Of a DNA stretch of 64,000 nt, positions 18,108-26,866 are shown one piece after another; within the stretch, counting starts at the first letter, position 1; each line of letters starts with the position of its first letter. Location of the stretch: NCBI GenBank assembly GCA_016712865.1, contig JADJQH010000008.1, forward strand, positions 620,001 to 684,000, read 5' to 3'. The notes under the pieces are model-generated. The model was not told the DNA's origin. It was given only the letters and a program-made list of their open reading frames with translations, and made no database searches. Made by a program: the position numbers and the translations under genes. This DNA is from Dokdonella sp. (GTDB lineage Bacteria > Pseudomonadota > Gammaproteobacteria > Xanthomonadales > Rhodanobacteraceae).

Positions 18108-20462
18108 TCAGAACTGGGGTCCGAAGGAGAATTGAATGGACTCCGTATCGTCTCCGTCCTGCTTGCGCAACGGTTTGGAAATGCTGATGACGATGGGACC
18201 GACCGGCGCGCGCCACTGGAACGACAGGCCGGTCGAGGCGCGCAACTCGCTCGCGTCCCAAGCGTTGTAATCCTTGAACACATTGCCGACATCGACGAAC
18301 CAGGACAGGCGCGTGGTGTTGCTGCCTTCCTTCATGAATGGCGTCGGGAAGATCAACTCGGCCGTTGCCACCGTCTTGAATGCGCCACCCAGCGGCTGCC
18401 GGAAACCGGCACTGAAGTCGGCGGGTCCGAGGGTGTTGTCGCGGAAGCCGCGGATGTCCGCGCTGCCGCCGGCAAAGAAGTTCTCGAAGAATGGCAAGCC
18501 GCGAGCGCCGTATTCCGTGGTAATCGGCGGATCCTGGCTGTTGTCGGTGGCCGTGCGGTAGACGCCGCTGTAGCTGCCGCCGTATCCAACCGACGCGCTG
18601 CCGAACAGGGTCAGCTTTTCGGTCAATGGGATGTACTGCGAATACAGGTACTTGAACTTGAAGTACTCGACCGTGGAGCCGGGCAGGGTGGTTTCGAAGG
18701 AAACGGTCTGCAACGAACCCCGGGTGGGGTTGTAGTACTTGTTGCGTGTGTCATGCGCCCACGAAAGTTCAAGGCTGCCGTTGTGGAAGGTGTTGTGATT
18801 GAGCGCAAACAGGTAATCGATGAACTGTTGTGGCGTGCTTCCGCGGAAGGTACGGATCGTCGTCTGGCTGATGCCGATGCGCGTGTTGAGGACGTCGCTT
18901 TCGGTAAGCGGCAGGCCAATGTAGGTGCTGAAGCTGTCGGAATTGGTCAGGTAGTTGGCGATATTGGCCTGGCCGGAATCCAGTTCGCGATGCGCGATGT
19001 CGTAGCCGAGGCCGATGCCGTCATCGGTGAGGTATGGCTCGAAATAGGAAATGCTGTAGGTCTTGAGATAGGAGCTGCGTTGCAGGGTGAGACCGACGCG
19101 GTCACCGGTGCCGAAGAAGTTGTTCTGCTGCAGGGAGATGCTGGTGATGAGGCCCTGTACCTGCGAATAGCCGACGCCGAAGGTGAAGCTGCCGGAGGGC
19201 TGTTCCTTCACTTCCACGGTGATGTCGACCTGGTCTTCCTGACCGGGGACGCGTGGCGTATCAATGGCCACCGTTTCGAAATAGCCCAGCCTTTGCAGGC
19301 GGATCTTGGAGCGGTCGATGGCAGCCTGCGAATACCAGGCACCTTCAAGCTGGCGCATTTCACGGCGAAGAACCTGGTCTTCGGTGTGCAGGTTGCCCTT
19401 GAAGCTGATGCGGCGGACGTACACGCGCTGGCCGGGTACCACCTGGAAGTTGAGGCTGACCTCGCGCTTTTCGCGATCAATCTCGGGAATCGGGTTGACC
19501 TCGGCGAAGGCATAGCCGATGTTGGACAGAACCGAGGTGATGGCGTCGGACGACTGCTCGACCTTGCGCCGGGAAAAAGTTTCGCCGGCCTTGATGGAGA
19601 GCTGCTTGCGCAGGTCCTCGTCGGTGAGGATGAGGTCGCCGGTCAGCTTGATGTCGGAGACGGTATAGACCTCGCCTTCCTCGATATTGGCAACCACGTA
19701 CATCTTGCGCTTGTCCGGGCTCATCGAGACCTGGGTTGAATCAACCGCGAAGTCGACATAGCCGCGGTCCAGGTAAAACGAGGTCAGGCGCTCCAGGTCG
19801 CCGGACATCTTTTCGCGCGAATACTGGTCGTCCTTGGAGTACCACGAAGTCCAGTTGGTGGTGTCGGACTGGAAATCCTCGCGGATCTTCTTGGCCTTGA
19901 ACGAGTTGTTGCCGACGATGTTGAGGTGCTTGATCTTTGCCGCCTTGCCTTCGGTGATATTGATGCTCACCTGCACGCGGTTGCGGTCCAGGTTGACCAC
20001 CGAGGTCTTGACTGAGACGTTGTACTTGCCGCGGTTGTAGTACTGGCGGGTCAGCTCCTGCTGCACGGAATCGAGCGCCAGGCGCTTGAAGGTTTCGCCT
20101 TCAACCAGGCCGATGTTCTTGAGACCGGCGCGCAGGTCGTCTTCCCTAAGCTCCTTGTTGCCGCGGATGGCCACCTTGGAGATCGAAGGGCGCTCGCTGA
20201 GCTTGACCACCAGGATGTCGCCCTGGCGGTCAAGGCTTACGTCATTGAAGAATCCGGTCTGGTAGAGCGCTCGAATCGCCTGCTCGGCGCGGTCGCTGGT
20301 CAGGACGTCGCCTTTTTCTACCGGCAGGTAGGTGAAAACCGTTCCCGAGGCGATGCGCGACAAGCCGTCGATGCGGATGTCGGAAACCGTGAAGCTGTCG
20401 AACGCCAACGCATTCTGGGCGCTGAGCGAGGCAAGCAGGAGCAGGGCGGCGATACGCTTCAT
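18108..20462 (-). CDS. bamA: Outer membrane protein assembly factor BamA
   Basis: BamA is the Omp85 core of the Bam complex that folds beta-barrel proteins into the outer membrane. The 784-aa product has a signal peptide (MKRIAALLLLASLSAQNALAF), five POTRA domains over about 25-420 beginning FTVSDIRIDGLSRI, and a C-terminal barrel with the RGF motif in DIRGFRDNTLGP. It ends in Phe (SFGPQF), as outer-membrane barrels do. ATG 20462 is preceded by ggaagtga. It sits downstream of rseP and upstream of skp. Confidence 0.97.
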   Translation of the reverse strand: MKRIAALLLLASLSAQNALAFDSFTVSDIRIDGLSRIASGTVFTYLPVEKGDVLTSDRAEQAIRALYQTGFFNDVSLDRQGDILVVKLSERPSISKVAIRGNKELREDDLRAGLKNIGLVEGETFKRLALDSVQQELTRQYYNRGKYNVSVKTSVVNLDRNRVQVSINITEGKAAKIKHLNIVGNNSFKAKKIREDFQSDTTNWTSWYSKDDQYSREKMSGDLERLTSFYLDRGYVDFAVDSTQVSMSPDKRKMYVVANIEEGEVYTVSDIKLTGDLILTDEDLRKQLSIKAGETFSRRKVEQSSDAITSVLSNIGYAFAEVNPIPEIDREKREVSLNFQVVPGQRVYVRRISFKGNLHTEDQVLRREMRQLEGAWYSQAAIDRSKIRLQRLGYFETVAIDTPRVPGQEDQVDITVEVKEQPSGSFTFGVGYSQVQGLITSISLQQNNFFGTGDRVGLTLQRSSYLKTYSISYFEPYLTDDGIGLGYDIAHRELDSGQANIANYLTNSDSFSTYIGLPLTESDVLNTRIGISQTTIRTFRGSTPQQFIDYLFALNHNTFHNGSLELSWAHDTRNKYYNPTRGSLQTVSFETTLPGSTVEYFKFKYLYSQYIPLTEKLTLFGSASVGYGGSYSGVYRTATDNSQDPPITTEYGARGLPFFENFFAGGSADIRGFRDNTLGPADFSAGFRQPLGGAFKTVATAELIFPTPFMKEGSNTTRLSWFVDVGNVFKDYNAWDASELRASTGLSFQWRAPVGPIVISISKPLRKQDGDDTESIQFSFGPQF

Positions 20463-20535
20463 CGTCACTTCCATTGGTGCATGGTCGGCTTGCGGTCAGG
20501 GCAAACCGCATCCGTTGTTGTTGGGCAGCACCGGC

Positions 20536-21882
20536 TCAGGGCAGGAGCCGATGGATATCGTTGAAGATTGCCAGCCCCATCAGGGCCACCAGCATCAGCA
20601 GGCCCACGTACTGGCCTGCAATCTGGCTGCGCTCACTCACCGGACCGCCTTTTATCAGTTCGATAAGGTAATACAGCAGGTGGCCGCCGTCCAAGATCGG
20701 GATAGGCAAGAGGTTGATGATGGCCAGCGAAAGCGAGATCAGGGCAAGGAATCCGAGGAACCAGGCCAGACCCATCTGCGCCGAACCGTTGGCAAAGCGG
20801 GCAATGGAGATCGGGCCGGACAGGTTGTCCAGGCTGGCCCGGCCGACCACCAGCATCTTCAGCATGGAAAGCGAGCTTTTGGTGGCATCCCAGGTTTCGG
20901 CAAATGCCTGCGGAATGGCAGCCAGGGGGCCGTATTGGAGCTTGGCGTCGTACGCGGCGGTACTGCCGACGCCGATGATGAAACGGGACTTGCCATCCCC
21001 TGCATCGACGGCCGCTGCCGTGAGGGGAATCTCGATGCGTTCGTTGCCGCGCTGGATGAGCAGGTCCAGCTGCGGATCGCGGGCGGCCTCCTCCGGGATG
21101 AGGGTTTCGATGTCGGAAAATCCGTTCACGTCGCGGTCGTTGATGCGCAGGATGCGATCACCGACCTGGATTCCGGCCTGTGCAGCCGGGTCGCCGTCGG
21201 AAATCCGGCCCACCACCGCCGGGCGCTCGCGCGGGGCCAGGCTGAGGCCGATCTGGTCGAAAAGCTGGTCCTCGCCAACATTCGCGGGCATTTGGCTGAA
21301 GGCCAGTGTGCGCGTGGCGCTGCCATTGCCTGAGGTGACCACGTCAACCCGGGCATCCATGCGTCCGATCGCGCTTTCGCCCAGTTTCTGCAGGGCCTTG
21401 CTCCAGGAATCCACCGCATCGCCATTGACTGCGGTGATGCGATCGCCAGCCAGCATGCCGGCCTCGGCGGCAATTCCGGAGGGTGCGGCAACAATCGGCA
21501 GGAAGTCGGGCTTGCCGACCACGAACATCAGCCAGAACGCCAGCACGGTGAATACGAGGTTGAAAGCGGGGCCGGCGGCGGCGATGGCCATGCGCTGCAG
21601 AACCGGCTTGCGGTTGTGCGCCTGATCCAGGTCAGCCGGCGCCACCTCGCCCTCGCGTTCGTCGAGCATCTTCACGTAGCCGCCGAGCGGAATGGCGGCC
21701 ACCGCAAACTCCGTACCGTGGCGATCACGGCGCATCCATAGTGGCTTTCCGAAACCCACCGAGAACCGCAGCACCTTGACCCCGAACCAGCGGGCCACGA
21801 TGAAATGGCCGAACTCGTGGAAGGTGACCAGGAGGCCCAGGGTGACGATCAGCCACCAGACTGACCCAAAAAACTCGTTCAT
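20536..21882 (-). CDS. rseP: Site-2 metalloprotease RseP
   Basis: RseP is the inner-membrane intramembrane protease that cleaves anti-sigma factor RseA after DegS, activating the envelope stress response. The 448-aa product starts MNEFFGSVWWLIVTLG, has the zinc motif HEFGH in the first helix, two PDZ-like regions (AEAGMLAGDRITAVNGD and AAQAGIQVGDRILRIN) and the third ligand motif NLLPIPILDGGH. I chose ATG 21882; the longer open frame upstream crosses a mobile-type repeat (21910-22053). The repeat ends about 28 bp before the start codon. Confidence 0.95.
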   Translation of the reverse strand: MNEFFGSVWWLIVTLGLLVTFHEFGHFIVARWFGVKVLRFSVGFGKPLWMRRDRHGTEFAVAAIPLGGYVKMLDEREGEVAPADLDQAHNRKPVLQRMAIAAAGPAFNLVFTVLAFWLMFVVGKPDFLPIVAAPSGIAAEAGMLAGDRITAVNGDAVDSWSKALQKLGESAIGRMDARVDVVTSGNGSATRTLAFSQMPANVGEDQLFDQIGLSLAPRERPAVVGRISDGDPAAQAGIQVGDRILRINDRDVNGFSDIETLIPEEAARDPQLDLLIQRGNERIEIPLTAAAVDAGDGKSRFIIGVGSTAAYDAKLQYGPLAAIPQAFAETWDATKSSLSMLKMLVVGRASLDNLSGPISIARFANGSAQMGLAWFLGFLALISLSLAIINLLPIPILDGGHLLYYLIELIKGGPVSERSQIAGQYVGLLMLVALMGLAIFNDIHRLLP

Positions 21883-21909
21883 CAAAAAAATCTCGTCGAT
21901 CATGCCGCC

Positions 21910-22053
21910 AGCAGGCTGTTGAAAAACTACCTGCGTTGCCATTGCTGCGTTAAAAACAGGCTCAAAATGCTCATTTACCGCACGTAAACTGCGCTTTTTC
22001 GCCTGCTTTTGTCTTGCACTGGCTGCCTCGCCTACGTTTTTCAACAGCCTGCT
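21910..22053. repeat. 144-bp inverted-repeat element (MITE-like) between dxr and rseP
   Basis: Terminal inverted repeats agcaggctgttgaaaaac (left) and gtttttcaacagcctgct (right) bound an interior with no gene and a small inner palindrome (ccgcacgtaaactgcg). The right end supplies the dxr stop codon. Confidence 0.75.
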
Positions 22054-23222
22054 AGTCGGGCAATGATACGTTGTGCCTGCCGGCGCGCGGTTAAATCACT
22101 GTCAAGCAAGGCGTCCAGACCGTCGGCAGGCCGGGCCGGCAAGGCCGAAAGGCACTGCTCGATCACCTCGGCAATGGCCAGGAACGGCAGGCGGCCACCA
22201 AGAAATGCGGCCACGGCTTCCTCGTTGGCGGCATTCAGGGTGGTTGGTGCGTCTCCGCCTGCGGCCAGGGCCTGGTAGGCCAAACCAAGGCAGCTGAAGG
22301 TGCCGTGGTCGACTGCCTCGAATTCAAGTCTGGCGATGTCGATCAGGTTGAGCGCAGGCACGCCGGCTTCGATGCGCTCGGGCCAGGCCAGGCCATGGGC
22401 AATGGCGGTGCGCATGTCCGGATTGCCCAGCTGCGCCAGCACCGAACCGTCGCGATACTCGACCAGGGAATGCACGATGCTTTGCGGATGGACCACCACC
22501 TCGATGGCCGAAGCCGCCGCGCCAAACAGGAAATGGGCCTCGATCACCTCAAGGCCCTTGTTCATGAGCGTGGCCGAATCCACCGAGATCTTGCGCCCCA
22601 TCGACCATTTCGGATGGGCACAGGCCATGTCTGGCGTCACATCGCCCAGCTCGGCACGGCTGCGGCCGCGGAAGGGTCCACCGGAAGCGGTGAGCAGGAT
22701 GCGCCGCACCCCGGCCTGCGCGAGATCCGGCCGAGCACCGGGCAGACACTGGAAAACGGCGTTGTGTTCGGAATCCAGCGGCAGCAGATCGCCACCGCCG
22801 CGTTCCAGCGCGTCCAGCAGCAAGGGGCCGGCCATCACCACCGATTCCTTGTTGGCCAGGAGCAGGCGCTTGCCGGCGCGCGCGGCGGCCAGCGTGGACC
22901 CAAGGCCGGCTGCACCGACAATGGCGGCGACCACGCAATCCGCATGCGCGCCTTGTGCCGCCTCGACCAATGCCTCCGGTCCGGCCAGCACCCGGGTCTC
23001 GGGGCTTTGTGCAGCGAGCAAGCTGCGCAGTTCGGATTCACATCCCTTCTCGGCCACCACTGCGATCTCGGGGCGGAACCGGGCGCACAAGCGGGCAAGC
23101 GCGGCGACATCGCGATTTGCCGTCAGCGCGGTAACGCGAAAGCGATCCGCATGGCGCGCGATGACATCAAGCGTGCTTGCCCCGATCGAGCCGGTCGCGC
23201 CCAGCACGGCAACCCGTTTCAT
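22041..23222 (-). CDS. dxr: 1-deoxy-D-xylulose 5-phosphate reductoisomerase Dxr
   Basis: Dxr (IspC) converts DXP to 2-C-methyl-D-erythritol 4-phosphate in the MEP isoprenoid pathway, supplying undecaprenyl precursors for the neighbouring uppS. The 393-aa product has the NADPH-binding [44 protein letters not shown] and GPFRGRSR, and [19 protein letters not shown] with substrate and metal ligands. Its ATG overlaps the cdsA stop (ATGA). The last residues (LAGC-stop) are encoded by the terminal inverted repeat of the adjacent element, so the native C-terminus has been replaced. Confidence 0.96.
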   Translation of the reverse strand: MKRVAVLGATGSIGASTLDVIARHADRFRVTALTANRDVAALARLCARFRPEIAVVAEKGCESELRSLLAAQSPETRVLAGPEALVEAAQGAHADCVVAAIVGAAGLGSTLAAARAGKRLLLANKESVVMAGPLLLDALERGGGDLLPLDSEHNAVFQCLPGARPDLAQAGVRRILLTASGGPFRGRSRAELGDVTPDMACAHPKWSMGRKISVDSATLMNKGLEVIEAHFLFGAAASAIEVVVHPQSIVHSLVEYRDGSVLAQLGNPDMRTAIAHGLAWPERIEAGVPALNLIDIARLEFEAVDHGTFSCLGLAYQALAAGGDAPTTLNAANEEAVAAFLGGRLPFLAIAEVIEQCLSALPARPADGLDALLDSDLTARRQAQRIIARLAGC

Positions 23223-24046
23223 GGCGCAACCAGCAGATCGATGCCGACTTTGCCGATAACGAACAGCGGCAGGGCCGCAAACACGCCATCGAGCCGATCG
23301 AGCATGCCGCCGTGGCCGGGAAACAGGGATCCGGAATCCTTGACCCCGGCCTGCCGCTTCATGAGGCTCTCAAACAGGTCGCCGATGATGGAGAACACCA
23401 CGCAGAGCACGGCAAGCCCCACCAGCAAGGCCAGGCCCGCGCCACGCTGTTGCATCCACCAGCCGGCAATCAGGGCGACCAGCGCGGTGCCGATGAGGGC
23501 GCCCCAGACGCCTTCCAGGGTTTTGCCGGGACTGATCCGGGGCGCCAGCTTGTTGCGTCCGAAGCGGCTGCCGGCAAAGTAGGCGAAAGTATCCGCCGCC
23601 CAAACCAGGACCAGGGCAAACAGGGTCCACAGGCGGCCATCGGGCGTTTCCCCGTGGAGTTGAACCAAGGCAGCCCAGGCCGGAACCAGCACGCAGAGGC
23701 CGGCAAGCAGCTTGATTGCCTTGTTGCGCGACGTTGGTGAGGCGGAGAACGTGTAACGCCGCATCCACAGCAGGGCCAGCCACCACCAGACCACGCCGGC
23801 CACCAGCACCACCCACCACAGCGAGCTGTCGCGCACGGACCACAGTCCTGCCTGGGCAAGCACCACCGCCAGCACGGCCGCGATGCGGACTTGTGCGGCG
23901 CGCATGCCGATCAATCCGGTCCATTCCCAAACAGCCACGGCCCACACCACCACCAATACGCTGGCAAACAGTGAAGTGGGCGCGAGCAGGATCAGGCAAA
24001 CGGCAACAATGGCCAGAATGAGCGCGGTGACGATGCGTTGCTTCAT
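23219..24046 (-). CDS. cdsA: Phosphatidate cytidylyltransferase CdsA
   Basis: CdsA makes CDP-diacylglycerol from phosphatidate and CTP for phospholipid synthesis at the inner membrane. The 275-aa protein is strongly hydrophobic with about eight helices and carries the family signature near its C-terminus ([29 protein letters not shown]) and [14 protein letters not shown]. The start [10 protein letters not shown] (24046) overlaps the uppS stop as ATGA. Confidence 0.96.
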   Translation of the reverse strand: MKQRIVTALILAIVAVCLILLAPTSLFASVLVVVWAVAVWEWTGLIGMRAAQVRIAAVLAVVLAQAGLWSVRDSSLWWVVLVAGVVWWWLALLWMRRYTFSASPTSRNKAIKLLAGLCVLVPAWAALVQLHGETPDGRLWTLFALVLVWAADTFAYFAGSRFGRNKLAPRISPGKTLEGVWGALIGTALVALIAGWWMQQRGAGLALLVGLAVLCVVFSIIGDLFESLMKRQAGVKDSGSLFPGHGGMLDRLDGVFAALPLFVIGKVGIDLLVAP

Positions 24047-24810
24047 GCGTTCCCCGTTGCACTGCTTGCCTGAACCTGCGCGGATGTCTTGCCGAATCGC
24101 CGTTCCCGCCGATGGAATTCGTGCACGGCAGAATCCAGCACGGCGGCGTCGACATCCGGCCACAGGGTATCGACGAAAACCAGTTCCGCATAGGCCAGTT
24201 GCCAGAGCAGGAAGTTGCTGATGCGCTGCTCTCCGCCGGTTCGCAGCAAAAGATCGACCGGTGGCTGTTCCGCCAGGCTGAAGTAGGGCGCCAGGGTGGC
24301 CTCGCTGATGGCATCGGCCGCCAGCTCGCCACGGGTGACCGCCTCGGCAGCAAGCCGCGCAGCATGGGCGATATCCCAGCGCCCGCCGTAGTTGACCGCG
24401 ACATTGGCAAACAGGGCGCGATTGGCCTGCGTCTTGCGCATGGCCTTGTGCATGCGTTCGCGCAGCTCGGCGGAAAATGCGCCCAGGTCGCCAATGAATT
24501 CGATACGCACGCCATGTCCGTGCAGCTCGTCGACTTCGCGATCCAGCGCCTTCAGGAAAAGCTGCATCAACGCGCCGACTTCCTCATCGGGGCGCTTCCA
24601 GTTTTCACTGGAAAACGCAAACAGGGTCAGCGAGCCGATGCCGTTGCGAAGGCAGTATTCGATGGTCGCACGCAGCGCCTTCTGTCCTTCGCGGTGGCCG
24701 AAGCTGCGCGGGCGATGGCGTTGTACGGCCCAGCGGCCGTTGCCATCCATGACAATGGCCAGATGGCGCGGAGCACGCGCAGGAGACGTGCTCGCGGAGT
24801 CGATAGTCAT
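24043..24810 (-). CDS. uppS: Undecaprenyl diphosphate synthase UppS
   Basis: UppS condenses isopentenyl diphosphate onto farnesyl diphosphate to give the C55 carrier lipid for peptidoglycan and LPS. The 255-aa protein has HLAIVMDGNGRWA with catalytic Asp, GHREGQKALR, LFAFSSENWKRP and the C-terminal LLLRTGGEQRISNFLLWQ, all typical of cis-prenyltransferases. It is in the frr-uppS-cdsA-dxr-rseP run. Confidence 0.96.
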   Translation of the reverse strand: MTIDSASTSPARAPRHLAIVMDGNGRWAVQRHRPRSFGHREGQKALRATIEYCLRNGIGSLTLFAFSSENWKRPDEEVGALMQLFLKALDREVDELHGHGVRIEFIGDLGAFSAELRERMHKAMRKTQANRALFANVAVNYGGRWDIAHAARLAAEAVTRGELAADAISEATLAPYFSLAEQPPVDLLLRTGGEQRISNFLLWQLAYAELVFVDTLWPDVDAAVLDSAVHEFHRRERRFGKTSAQVQASSATGNA

Positions 24811-24834
24811 TGCGGGAAATGATGGGCGATCGGA

Positions 24835-25392
24835 TCAGATCGCCATCAACTCGTCTTCCTTGTGCTTGACCACGCCATCGACTTCCTTGACGTATTTGTC
24901 GGTCAGTTTCTGCACATCGTCCTCACCGCGACGTTCCTCGTCCTCGCTGATCTTCTTGTCCTTGAGCAGTTCCTTGATGTGATGGATGGCATCGCGGCGG
25001 ATGTTGCGGATGGCGACCTTGGCGTTCTCGCCTTCGCCTGCAACCTGCTTGGACAACTCCTTGCGCCGCTGTTCGGTAAGCGCAGGCAAGTTGATGCGGA
25101 TGACCTGGCCGACCGTGGTGGGCGTGAGGCCAAGGTTGGAACCCAGAATGGCCTTCTCGACCACGGCAACCATGGTCTTTTCGAAGGGGGTGATGGTCAG
25201 CGAGCGCGCATCGGCAACAGCGATGTTGGCAACCTGGGGCAACGGCACGTCGGATCCGTAATAGGGCACCTGCAACTGGTCGACCAGGGCCACGCTGGCG
25301 CGGCCGGTGCGCAGATGGGTCAGATCATGGCGCAGCGATTCGACGCTTTTGGTCATGCGCGTTTGCGCGTCCTTCTTGATGGTGTCGAGCAT
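24835..25392 (-). CDS. frr: Ribosome recycling factor
   Basis: Frr, with EF-G, splits post-termination ribosomes. The 185-aa product starts MLDTIKKDAQTRMTKSVESL and contains LRTGRASVALVDQLQVPYYG, a VRINLPALTEQRRKEL-like block (here VIRINLPALTEQ) and a C-terminal charged helix, with the usual length. The ATG at 25392 is chosen over an upstream in-frame ATG because the extra residues match nothing in the family. Confidence 0.97.
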   Translation of the reverse strand: MLDTIKKDAQTRMTKSVESLRHDLTHLRTGRASVALVDQLQVPYYGSDVPLPQVANIAVADARSLTITPFEKTMVAVVEKAILGSNLGLTPTTVGQVIRINLPALTEQRRKELSKQVAGEGENAKVAIRNIRRDAIHHIKELLKDKKISEDEERRGEDDVQKLTDKYVKEVDGVVKHKEDELMAI

Positions 25393-25457
25393 GATGGGGC
25401 TACCCGTGGTGCATGGTGATTGGCCGGGAAGTATAGCAGCGGCGCCCATGCTTCCTC

Positions 25458-25546
25458 GCAGATCGGAGCTTGCTCAGCTGTCTTGTGTGGCGTTGCGATG
25501 AGCGGGGTAGATTCCGATTGTAGAGCCGAGCTTGCTCGGCTGTCGT
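25458..25546. repeat. Paired 'gagcttgctc' palindromic repeats between frr and pyrH
   Basis: Two copies of gatcggagcttgctcagctg / gccgagcttgctcggctg-type palindromes about 50 bp apart, of the same family as 10281-10354. Confidence 0.6.
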
Positions 25547-25547
25547 G

Positions 25548-26270
25548 TCAGGCGCTGCTGCCGACCAACGTGCCGATGGAGGCGCCTTGCATGATGCGCA
25601 TCAGGTCGCCTTCCTTCGACATGTCGTAGATGCGCAGGGGAATCTTGTGGTCGCGACACAGGGCAATGGCGCTGGTGTCCATCACTTGCAGGTTGCGCTG
25701 GATGACATCGTCGTAGCTCAGGCTTTCGTAGCGCGTGGCAGCAGGATTCTTGGCCGGATCGGCCGAATACACGCCATCGACCTTGGTCGCCTTCAACAAC
25801 AGGTCCGCCCCAATCTCGATGGCGCGCAAAGCCGCCGCCGAGTCGGTGGTGAAAAAGGGATTGCCGGTACCTGCGGCAAACAGCGCGACTCGGCCTTTTT
25901 CCAGATGGCGGATCGCGCGACGGCGGATGAAGTCCTCGCACACCTGGTTGATCTTGATCGCGCTCATGGTGCGCGCGGTGCCACCGGCACGCTCGATCGC
26001 ATCCTGCATGGCCAGGGCATTCATCACAGTAGCCAGCATGCCCATGTGGTCACCGGTAACCCGGTCCATGCCGGAGGCGGCAAGCCCCGCGCCGCGAAAG
26101 ATGTTGCCGCCGCCGATGACGACGCCAACCTGCACTCCGGCGTCGCGCACGTCGATGATTTCCTGGGCCAAGCGGCCGATGACCTTGGGGTCGATGCCGT
26201 AATCGGCCTCACCCATCAAGGCTTCGCCGGAGAGCTTGAGCAGAATGCGTTTGTACTTGATCGCTGACAT
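25548..26270 (-). CDS. pyrH: UMP kinase
   Basis: PyrH phosphorylates UMP to UDP, is hexameric and is regulated by UTP/GTP. The 240-aa product starts [18 protein letters not shown] behind ggagcc, and shows [11 protein letters not shown], the kinase core [17 protein letters not shown] and [12 protein letters not shown]. It precedes frr as in most gammaproteobacteria; tsf and rpsB, often directly upstream, are here separated by a serine hydrolase gene and repeats. Confidence 0.97.
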   Translation of the reverse strand: MSAIKYKRILLKLSGEALMGEADYGIDPKVIGRLAQEIIDVRDAGVQVGVVIGGGNIFRGAGLAASGMDRVTGDHMGMLATVMNALAMQDAIERAGGTARTMSAIKINQVCEDFIRRRAIRHLEKGRVALFAAGTGNPFFTTDSAAALRAIEIGADLLLKATKVDGVYSADPAKNPAATRYESLSYDDVIQRNLQVMDTSAIALCRDHKIPLRIYDMSKEGDLMRIMQGASIGTLVGSSA

Positions 26271-26397
26271 CAATGGCTCCGGGCCGGCAAAACCGCTGCA
26301 TTGTACGGGACTTCCCCGCACTTGCCACGCGCGATGTTGCAAGAAGCAGCCGACGAAGCCGGGCAGATGGTCGAATGCCGATTCGCGCGAGCGCCGC

Positions 26398-26484
26398 ATT
26401 GCCCCTGAAGCCTGTCCTGAGCTCGACGAAGGGGGCTCCTACAGAGTGAATCAGCCACCGTAGGAGCCCCTGCAGGGGCGAGCT
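26398..26484. repeat. 'Aggagcccc' inverted repeat, copy 1
   Basis: Contains gcccctgaagcctgtcctgagctcgacgaagggggctcctac followed after 16 bp by gtaggagcccctgcaggggc, forming an imperfect hairpin. The left part is repeated in inverted orientation at 28560-28603. Confidence 0.7.
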
Positions 26485-26610
26485 CGGATACGCGAGATCG
26501 CCCAATTGCCGGGGAGCATTTGTGATCTGTGATGCGAGTGTTGCGAATTGCGAACCACCTTCGACAACGTGGTCCGAGATTGTCCCCGGGGTTTGGTTTC
26601 TCTTGGGAAG

Positions 26611-26720
26611 GTCTGAACAAGTATTGTCGCGAGCAAGCTCGCTCCCACCATTGCTTGATTTTGTGGGAGCGAGCTTGCTCGCGACGAATGAGTTCCGTAC
26701 TTGTTCAGAGTTTCCCTAGA
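26611..26720. repeat. REPIN-like element, copy A
   Basis: Nested palindrome: outer arms tctgaacaagta / tacttgttcaga, inner arms tcgcgagcaagctcgctccc / gggagcgagcttgctcgcga around ttgcttgatttt, then gagtttccctag. Near-identical copies at 52157-52265 and, inverted, 60445-60549. Confidence 0.85.
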
Positions 26721-26771
26721 TGTTGGGAACGCATCAGCGCGCAGGGCAAGTCTCGCGAGAGATGCGCGTGT

Positions 26772-26840
26772 GGCGCCTTGATTCCGTTCATGGTTCCCTT
26801 CGGCAGGCCTGTCCTGAGCACAGTCGAAGGGCTCACCATG
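26772..26840. repeat. Dispersed repeat ('cctgtcctgagcacagtcgaa'), copy 1
   Basis: About 65 bp, from ggcgccttgattccgttcatg to agggctcacca, found inverted at 60341-60402. Both copies lie next to a REPIN-like element, so the two repeats may travel as one composite. Confidence 0.75.
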
Positions 26841-26866
26841 ATCGGAATCTACTTTTCTGCGCTGCC

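Larger units (their letters stand above)
26271..26866. other. Repeat-filled non-coding gap upstream of pyrH
   Basis: About 600 bp without a gene. It holds the palindromic repeats listed separately (26398-26484, 26611-26720, 26772-26840) and presumably the pyrH promoter near its left end. Open frames here come from the repeats. Confidence 0.6.
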
